Shown piece by piece: positions 58,809-64,000 of a stretch of 64,000 nucleotides of DNA (the stretch's first letter is position 1; each line of letters starts with the position of its first letter). The notes beneath the pieces are model-generated. The model made no database searches. It saw only the letters and a program-made list of their open reading frames with translations, and was not told where the DNA came from. This DNA is from Hominenteromicrobium sp964531265 (GTDB taxonomy: Bacteria; Bacillota; Clostridia; Oscillospirales; Acutalibacteraceae). The DNA lies in assembly GCA_964531265.1 (NCBI GenBank), contig CAZHDW010000004.1, forward strand, positions 62,001 to 126,000, read 5' to 3'. A program made the position numbers and the translations under genes.

Positions 58809-60254
58809 TTAGAAATTTCCGTTTGTGAGATCCTCAACATAGAGGCTCTTCGGGCCATTGTTAGCAGGAGCTGCCTTCGGTGCTGCAGGAGCTGCTTCAA
58901 CCTTCGGCTCTTCCTTTGTCGGATTCTCGCGCCAGTCGAAGAACTTTGTAGCAACTGCCGGGAAGAGTGCATAGGAGAGAACGTCCTCTTCACTCTTTGC
59001 ACGGTCACCGAGCTCTGCTCTGTACTTATCCATCTCCGGCTCGAGGAGGTCTGCCGGACGGCAGGAGATAACCTCTGCATCGCCGATGCACTTCTGACGA
59101 ACCTCAGGATCGACCTCGCCGGGAAGCTTGCCATACTCGCCGCGGAGCATGCCCTTGCTTTCCTTTGTGACCATCTTGTAGCGCTCGCCGACAAGCACGT
59201 TCATAACAGCCTGTGTACCAACAATCTGGCTGGTCGGTGTTACGAGCGGCGGATAACCGAAGTCCTTACGTACACGCGGAACCTCAGCAAGCACCTCATA
59301 GTACTTATCCTCTGCATTAGCCTGCTTGAGCTGGGAAATCAGGTTGGAGAGCATTCCGCCCGGAACCTGATACAGCAGTGTGTTTGTGTCAACCTTAAGA
59401 ACCTTCGGGTTGATCTCAAGCTTCTCTGCAACGCCGCGGAAATGAGTAGCAATATCGCTGAGCTTCTCAAGGTCAAGGCCTGTATCACGGCTTGTGCCCT
59501 GGAGAGTAGCAACAAGGCTCTCTGTAGCCGGCTGAGATGTGCCGTTAGCAAGCGGAGAAAGTGCACAGTCGACAATATCAACACCTGCCTGAGCAGCCAT
59601 GAGGTTTGTCATGTCGCCTGTACCGGAGGTGTTATGTGTGTGCAAGTGAATCGGCACACCAACATTAGCCTTCAGCTTCTTTACGAGTGAATATGCATCA
59701 TACGGGAGAAGCAGGTTAGCCATATCCTTGATACAAATTGTATCTGCGCCCATCTTCTCAAGCTGCATAGCAAGCTTTACGAAGTAGTCCTCGTTGTGAA
59801 CCGGGCTCTGAGTATAGCTGATAGCTGCCTCTGCCTTGCCGCCGTATTCCTTAACGAACTTCATGGCAGCTTCCATATTACGCGGATCGTTCAATGCGTC
59901 GAAGATACGAACGACGTCGATACCGTTTTCAATGGACTTCTTGCAGAAGGATGCAACAACGTCATCTGCATAGTGCTTGTAGCCGAGAAGGTTCTGGCCA
60001 CGGAGAAGCATCTGCAGCGGAGTTTTCGGCATAGCCTTTTTGAGAGCTCTGAGGCGCTCCCACGGATCTTCATTCAGGAAACGCATGCATACGTCAAATG
60101 TAGCGCCGCCCCAGCACTCGAGAGACCAATAGCCCATGTTATCCAGCTTTTCACAAGCCGGGAGCATGTCCTCAAGGCGCATACGGGTAGCTGCCTGTGA
60201 CTGATGAGCGTCACGAAGAATGGTATCCGTAATCTTAAGTGGATTCTTAGCCAT
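58809..60254 (-). CDS. oadA: Oxaloacetate decarboxylase alpha subunit (carboxyltransferase)
   Basis: The carboxyltransferase subunit of a sodium-translocating decarboxylase: it moves the carboxyl group from oxaloacetate (or a similar acid) to biotin. The protein has 481 residues. The N-terminus KITDTILRDAHQSQAATRMR and the metal-binding segment IHLHTHNTSGTGD are those of the pyruvate carboxylase/OadA barrel. The conserved PYC/OADA domain follows to about 440. The tail is Ala/Pro-rich and ends without a biotinyl domain, which is encoded separately at 61536. Last of four genes; a terminator follows. Confidence 0.9.
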   Translation of the reverse strand: MAKNPLKITDTILRDAHQSQAATRMRLEDMLPACEKLDNMGYWSLECWGGATFDVCMRFLNEDPWERLRALKKAMPKTPLQMLLRGQNLLGYKHYADDVVASFCKKSIENGIDVVRIFDALNDPRNMEAAMKFVKEYGGKAEAAISYTQSPVHNEDYFVKLAMQLEKMGADTICIKDMANLLLPYDAYSLVKKLKANVGVPIHLHTHNTSGTGDMTNLMAAQAGVDIVDCALSPLANGTSQPATESLVATLQGTSRDTGLDLEKLSDIATHFRGVAEKLEINPKVLKVDTNTLLYQVPGGMLSNLISQLKQANAEDKYYEVLAEVPRVRKDFGYPPLVTPTSQIVGTQAVMNVLVGERYKMVTKESKGMLRGEYGKLPGEVDPEVRQKCIGDAEVISCRPADLLEPEMDKYRAELGDRAKSEEDVLSYALFPAVATKFFDWRENPTKEEPKVEAAPAAPKAAPANNGPKSLYVEDLTNGNF

Positions 60255-60278
60255 TATAAATTACTTCCTTTCCAGAGA

Positions 60279-61490
60279 TTAGTGAGCGAACAGTGCAAGG
60301 AAGACACCGGCTGCAACAGCAGAACCGATAACACCTGCAACGTTCGGGCCCATTGCATGCATCAGCAGGAAGTTGCTCGGATTTTCCTTCTGGCCGACAA
60401 CCTGAGAAACACGTGCAGCCATAGGAACAGCGGAAACACCTGCAGAACCGATCAACGGATTGATCTTTTCCTTGAGGAAGAGGTTCATGAACTTAGCAAG
60501 CAGGACACCGCCGGCTGTGCCAAGACCGAATGCAACGATACCGAGAGCAAGGATGGAGAGTGTCTGAACATTCAGGAAGTTAGCAGCGGTTGCTGTAGCA
60601 CCAACGGACAGGCCGAGGAAGATAACAACGATGTTCATCAGCTCGTTCTGAGCAGTCTTGTTAAGACGGTCAACAACACCGCACTCACGGAACAGGTTAC
60701 CGAGCATCAGGCATCCAACGAGGGAAGCTGCGGACGGAAGCATGAAGGAAACGAAGATTGTAACAACAATCGGGAACAGGATCTTCTCTGTCTTGCTAAC
60801 CTGACGGAGCTGCTTCATCTTGATGAGGCGCTCTTCCTTAGTTGTGAGAAGCTTCATGATCGGCGGCTGAATAACCGGAACCAGAGCCATGTAGGAATAT
60901 GCAGCAACAGCGATCGGGCCGAGGAGCTCGGGAGCGAGCTTGGATGTAACGAAGATAGCTGTCGGGCCGTCAGCGCCGCCTATGATACCGATGGAGCCTG
61001 CCTGTGCAGGTGTAAAGCCGAGCAGGATAGCGCCAACATATGTAACAAAGATACCAAGCTGTGCAGCAGCACCGAGGAGAAGTGTCTTCGGGTTAGCGAT
61101 CAGCGGGCCAAAGTCTGTGCCGCAGCCAACGCCGATGAAGATGAGGCAGGGATATACGCCGAGCTTAACGCCGAGGTAGAGAACGTCCAGAAGACCGGCA
61201 GCCTCAGTGATTGTCTCGCCGAGCTCATTAACACCGATCGGGATACCGTCCTTGAACATCTCCCAGTGAACGTGGCCACCTTCGAAGAGCTCAGCATGAT
61301 ACATGCCTGCACCCGGAAGGTTTGTGAGAAGCATACCAAAGGCGATCGGCAGAAGGAGCAGCGGCTCAAACTTCTTTACGATAGCCAGATACAGAAGAAC
61401 ACAGGAAACTGCGAGCATAACCAGCTGAAGCGGGTTATCCATCAGCATGTAAACACCGGTGCTCTCCAGAAATTTAACAATAGCATCCAT
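60279..61490 (-). CDS. oadB: Sodium-translocating decarboxylase beta subunit
   Basis: The integral membrane subunit that decarboxylates carboxybiotin and pumps two Na+ outward. The protein has 403 residues with about nine hydrophobic helices. Family segments include FLESTGVYMLMDNPLQLVML at the start, FIGVGCGTDFGPLIANPKT, IIGGADGPTAIFVTSKLAPEL with the catalytic Asp, and VFLGLSVGATATA. It could equally be named GcdB or MmdB, as beta subunits do not reveal the substrate; the OadA-type partner points to oxaloacetate. Confidence 0.92.
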   Translation of the reverse strand: MDAIVKFLESTGVYMLMDNPLQLVMLAVSCVLLYLAIVKKFEPLLLLPIAFGMLLTNLPGAGMYHAELFEGGHVHWEMFKDGIPIGVNELGETITEAAGLLDVLYLGVKLGVYPCLIFIGVGCGTDFGPLIANPKTLLLGAAAQLGIFVTYVGAILLGFTPAQAGSIGIIGGADGPTAIFVTSKLAPELLGPIAVAAYSYMALVPVIQPPIMKLLTTKEERLIKMKQLRQVSKTEKILFPIVVTIFVSFMLPSAASLVGCLMLGNLFRECGVVDRLNKTAQNELMNIVVIFLGLSVGATATAANFLNVQTLSILALGIVAFGLGTAGGVLLAKFMNLFLKEKINPLIGSAGVSAVPMAARVSQVVGQKENPSNFLLMHAMGPNVAGVIGSAVAAGVFLALFAH

Positions 61491-61535
61491 GGATATTACA
61501 CTCCTTATTATAGTATAGGATCAAACCGATCAAAA

Positions 61536-61901
61536 TCAGCCGATCACGCAGAGAAGTGTACCTGTCTCAACGGAAGCACCATTCTGAACAGCGACGCTTG
61601 TGACAGTGCCGGCCTTCGGAGCCATGATCTCGTTTTCCATCTTCATAGCCTCGAGAACCATGAGAACCTGACCCGCTGTAACTGTGTCGCCAGCCTTAAC
61701 ATTTACAGAAAGGATTGTGCCGGGCATCGGGCTTTCTACGGACTCGCCTGCGCCTGCTGCTACCGGAGCCGGAGCTGCAACGGGAGCCGGAGCTGCTGCC
61801 GGAGCGGGAGCTGCAACGGGAGCCGGAGCTGCGCCGCCGACAACTTCTTCTACTGTAACTTCGTACATTGTGCCGTTAACGTTAACATTATACTTTTTCA
61901 T
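61536..61901 (-). CDS. Biotin carboxyl-carrier protein of the decarboxylase
   Basis: A 121-residue carrier that shuttles carboxybiotin between the alpha and beta subunits. The N-terminus (KKYNVNVNGTMYEVTVEEV) is the usual assembly strand. A flexible Ala-Pro linker of imperfect repeats fills about 24-50, and the biotinyl domain follows with Lys87 in EAMKMENE. I chose the ATG at 61901; an upstream in-frame Met (six codons) has no ribosome binding site. Separate carrier genes are typical of glutaconyl-CoA and methylmalonyl-CoA decarboxylases and of some OadABG systems. Confidence 0.92.
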   Translation of the reverse strand: MKKYNVNVNGTMYEVTVEEVVGGAAPAPVAAPAPAAAPAPVAAPAPVAAGAGESVESPMPGTILSVNVKAGDTVTAGQVLMVLEAMKMENEIMAPKAGTVTSVAVQNGASVETGTLLCVIG

Positions 61902-61951
61902 TTCAAACTTACCTCTCATCTGTTAATAAATCATTGTAGGTTTTTGACGGA

Positions 61952-62239
61952 TCAGATTTTTTTGATGGAATGAATGCGAATGTGAGATACATCCGTGCCC
62001 ATTTCCTCTGCGATCGCAACAGCAATAGCTGCTACCACCGGCTGCTTGTTAACAGCAGGAGCTGTTGCCTGTACCGGCGCTGCAGCAGGTGCTGCGGCTG
62101 TGGCTGCCTTGGGTGCATTTCCTGTAACCTTTACCATTATAGCGCCCATGATCTTGATGATAGCGATCAAGCAGATCAGAACAACGAAAACAGTAATGAG
62201 ACCCATTGCAACGACCAGCAATACGCTGGGATTTTCCAT
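61952..62239 (-). CDS. oadG: Sodium pump decarboxylase gamma subunit
   Basis: A 95-residue single-span protein that stabilises the complex. One N-terminal helix (VLLVVAMGLITVFVVLICLIAIIKIMG, about 5-31) is followed by an Ala/Pro-rich linker and a short C-terminal segment (DVSHIRIHSIKKI), typical of OadG. It is the first gene of the operon, with GGGAGGG before the ATG. Sequence similarity in this family is low, so the call rests on topology and operon position. Confidence 0.85.
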   Translation of the reverse strand: MENPSVLLVVAMGLITVFVVLICLIAIIKIMGAIMVKVTGNAPKAATAAAPAAAPVQATAPAVNKQPVVAAIAVAIAEEMGTDVSHIRIHSIKKI

Positions 62240-62339
62240 ATTCGTCCCTCCCTTCGACGAGCATTATGAAAATAAAAATTGAAACGGATGAACTTCTGGA
62301 TAAAATACAAATTATCGCATTTTATCAGAATATGGTCTT

Positions 62340-62368
62340 ATGATAACACAAAGGCAAAAGTTTCGCAA
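62340..62368 (-). promoter_or_regulatory. Putative promoter of the decarboxylase operon
   Basis: Minus-strand TTGCGA (62363-62368) and TATCAT (62340-62345), spacer 17 bases. The leader is about 95 bases and AT-rich. Confidence 0.5.
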
Positions 62369-62427
62369 TAATTTTTCAAAAAAAGATGTGTTAAAACTTC
62401 GTAACCATTCCAAAGCACAAAAAGCGG

Positions 62428-62456
62428 TTGCAAATGCAACATAAAAATAGTATAAT
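62428..62456 (+). promoter_or_regulatory. Sigma-A promoter of the MATE gene
   Basis: TTGCAA (62428-62433) and perfect TATAAT (62451-62456) with a 17-base spacer, 30 bases before the ATG and divergent from the decarboxylase promoter. Confidence 0.7.
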
Positions 62457-62487
62457 TTAATTGTATATTCTGAAACGAGGCGAATTT

Positions 62488-63813
62488 ATGTTTTCAAACA
62501 AAGCTCTACGCAATCTGATCATTCCGCTTATCATCGAGCAGCTACTCGCTGTTACCATCGGTGTTGCAGACACCGTTATGGTCTCATCCTGCGGTGAGGC
62601 GGCCGTCTCCGGCATCTCTCTGGTGGACTCGATAAATTTCCTACTCATCACCATTTTCTCCTCCCTTGCTACCGGCGGTGCGGTTATCTGCTCCCAGTAC
62701 ATAGGCCGCGGAGACAAAAAGAGCGCTAATCTCGCCGCGAAGCAGCTTTTCTACTCCATACTTGCAATGTCGGTTGTGATTTCCGTACTTGCTATAGTAT
62801 TCCGAACTGCTTCACTGCACTGGATTTTCGGCTCAATAGAGGCCGATGTTATGGCGAATGCAAAGATATATTTCCTGCTTTCGGCTATCTCATATCCCTT
62901 CCTCGGCGTTTACAACGCCGGTGCAGCTCTGTTCCGCTCGATGGGTGATTCCAAGACCTCAATGTACATCTCGATCATGATGAACTGCATCAATCTGTGC
63001 GGCAATGCCATAACGATCTACGGCATGAAGATAGGTGTTCTGGGCGCTGCATCCGCAACACTACTTTCCAGAATCATCGGCGCTGTGCTCATTACGATAC
63101 TGCTTCTCAACAAGAACCGTGTGCTCCACTACGATAACCTGAAGAATCCCGAAATCAACTTCGGTATGATAAAGAGCATACTTCAGATAGGCGTCCCGAA
63201 CGGACTTGAGAACGGCATATTCCAGATAGGCAAAATACTCGTTTCCAGCATCGTTGCAGGCTTCGGCACAGCATCCATCACAGCTAATGCCGTCGCCGGT
63301 AACCTCGCCTCCATTCAGATAATCCCCGGCTCGGCTATAGGCATGGCGATGATTACGGTGGTCGGCCAGTGCGTCGGTGCAAAGAATTATGACGATGTTA
63401 AGAAGTATACCAAGAAGCTGATGCTTCTGGCATTTGCAGCTACATGGGTGATGACCATCTTCATGCTGCTGTTCAACCAGACGATACTTTCCTTCTATGC
63501 GCTTTCAGCAGAAACAGCAGAGCTGACAACCCAGATTTTCTTCGTACACGGTATATGTGCCATTATCATCTGGCCGTTTGCATTCACACTGCCCAATGCG
63601 CTCAGAGCGGCAAACGATGTACGCTTCACGATGCTCGTTTCCCTCTTCTCAATGTGGGTGTTCAGAATCGCATTCAGCTATGTTCTGGCGCTGCACTTTG
63701 ACCTCGGCGTTCTCGGCATCTGGATCGCAATGTGCATTGACTGGCTGTGCAGGGCAATATTCTTCGCGGTTCGCTTCGCACGCGGCAAATGGAAAAACAT
63801 CAGCTATATTTAA
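62488..63813 (+). CDS. MATE-family efflux transporter
   Basis: A 441-residue membrane protein of the multidrug and toxin extrusion family, with about 12 hydrophobic helices in two repeats. It opens with LIIPLIIEQLLAVTIGVADTVMVSSCG, and FLGVYNAGAALFRSMGDSK is the conserved helix-loop of the N-lobe; its counterpart in the C-lobe is FTLPNALRAANDV. NorM/DinF-type members exchange drugs for Na+ or H+. GAGGCG precedes the ATG at 62488. It is followed after 35 bases by a DUF4364-like gene. Sodium coupling would fit the adjacent sodium pump, but this is inference. Confidence 0.9.
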   Translation: MFSNKALRNLIIPLIIEQLLAVTIGVADTVMVSSCGEAAVSGISLVDSINFLLITIFSSLATGGAVICSQYIGRGDKKSANLAAKQLFYSILAMSVVISVLAIVFRTASLHWIFGSIEADVMANAKIYFLLSAISYPFLGVYNAGAALFRSMGDSKTSMYISIMMNCINLCGNAITIYGMKIGVLGAASATLLSRIIGAVLITILLLNKNRVLHYDNLKNPEINFGMIKSILQIGVPNGLENGIFQIGKILVSSIVAGFGTASITANAVAGNLASIQIIPGSAIGMAMITVVGQCVGAKNYDDVKKYTKKLMLLAFAATWVMTIFMLLFNQTILSFYALSAETAELTTQIFFVHGICAIIIWPFAFTLPNALRAANDVRFTMLVSLFSMWVFRIAFSYVLALHFDLGVLGIWIAMCIDWLCRAIFFAVRFARGKWKNISYI

Positions 63814-63848
63814 CGGATATATCAAATATTTGAGAGGAGTTTTGTGTT

Positions 63849-64000
63849 ATGGAATTTGATGCATTTACTGGCGGAGTTGCACCCGGCGGCCTCCGATCAA
63901 AAAGCGACATCCGAATCCTTATCTGCTACATTCTGAAAAGCGTACCCGCGCCGTTGTCCGGCGAGGATATCATCAGAATATTGCAGGAGAAATCGCTTGC
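63849..64000 (+). CDS. DUF4364-like protein, truncated at the window edge
   Basis: Only the first 50 residues are present; the frame is open to the right edge. The sequence RSKSDIRILICYILKSVPAP followed by LSGEDIIRILQEK fits the winged-helix N-terminus of DUF4364 proteins, which look like small DNA-binding regulators. GAGAGGAG precedes the ATG at 63849. It may share the MATE transcript. Confidence 0.6.
   Translation, partial: MEFDAFTGGVAPGGLRSKSDIRILICYILKSVPAPLSGEDIIRILQEKSL

Noticed and set aside
61750..61850. A DNA tandem repeat
   Set aside because: The repeated GGAGCC/GGAGCT-like units merely encode the Ala-Pro linker of the biotin carrier protein, a normal feature of this family.
60204..61973. 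A 589-codon open frame on the plus strand
   Set aside because: It is wholly opposite the oadA start, oadB and biotin carrier genes and its product is Cys/Asn/His-rich with no family features; it is a shadow of the strong codon bias of the real genes.
1..64000. CRISPR arrays, tRNA or rRNA genes, prophage or insertion sequences
   Set aside because: Intergenic gaps are all about 300 bases or shorter and were read for direct repeats, cloverleaf-like sequences and terminal inverted repeats; none was convincing, and no transposase, integrase or cas gene is present.

Overview
The window is a chromosomal segment of a low- to mid-GC, endospore-forming anaerobe of the Clostridia. It carries stage II sporulation protein R, both dipicolinate synthase subunits and a PdaA-type cortex deacetylase. 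Firmicute-type AddAB, a sodium-pumping decarboxylase and host-glycan glycosidases point to a gut Oscillospirales-like lineage; this placement is inferred from gene content only. No rRNA, tRNA, CRISPR array, prophage or insertion sequence was seen.

Region 1 (1-8,040, minus strand) is housekeeping. It runs infC-rpmI-rplT behind a strong promoter and an attenuator leader, then a SpoU rRNA/tRNA methyltransferase, dprA, topA, trmFO and plsX. infC uses the rare start codon ATT. Region 2 (8,037-15,495, minus) is spoIIR-addB-addA. Region 3 (15,600-24,720) is mixed: a nucleoside hydrolase, a P-loop kinase, two FAD proteins, a small export protein, pdaA, and a VanRS-like two-component pair.

Region 4 (24,760-31,000, minus) holds a Gfo/Idh oxidoreductase, a broken solute-binding protein gene, metY, a zinc-ribbon membrane protein and dpaAB. 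Region 5 (31,160-35,710, plus) is murC, a HAD phosphatase and a GH2 glycosidase. Region 6 (35,740-40,980, plus) is a seven-gene redox operon: flavin reductase, FMN reductase, NTF2-like protein and four aldo/keto reductases, one with ferredoxin-type clusters. Its promoter has MerR-like geometry, with a dyad in a 19-bp spacer. Region 7 (40,980-46,860) has a small unknown gene, a GH95 enzyme, a GHL6-type putative glycosidase and a sugar-phosphate isomerase-like protein.

Region 8 (46,900-58,740) includes a DUF5685-DnaJ-membrane protein unit. It also has an apparent SOS-controlled transcription unit, tandem GNAT-uvrB-GNAT-uvrA, preceded by a Bacillus-type LexA box, and an alpha/beta hydrolase-radC pair. 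Region 9 (58,760-62,370, minus) is a four-gene sodium-translocating decarboxylase operon. It is divergent from a MATE efflux gene, which is followed by the truncated start of a DUF4364-like gene at the right edge.

The most unusual items are the acetyltransferase-laced uvrBA operon with its LexA box, the MerR-type promoter on the reductase cluster with no regulator nearby, the convergent gene whose opposing operon has its only visible terminator beyond it, the doubly disrupted solute-binding gene, and an isoprenoid-synthase-like acidic motif in the DUF5685 protein. All promoter, operator and terminator calls were made by eye.
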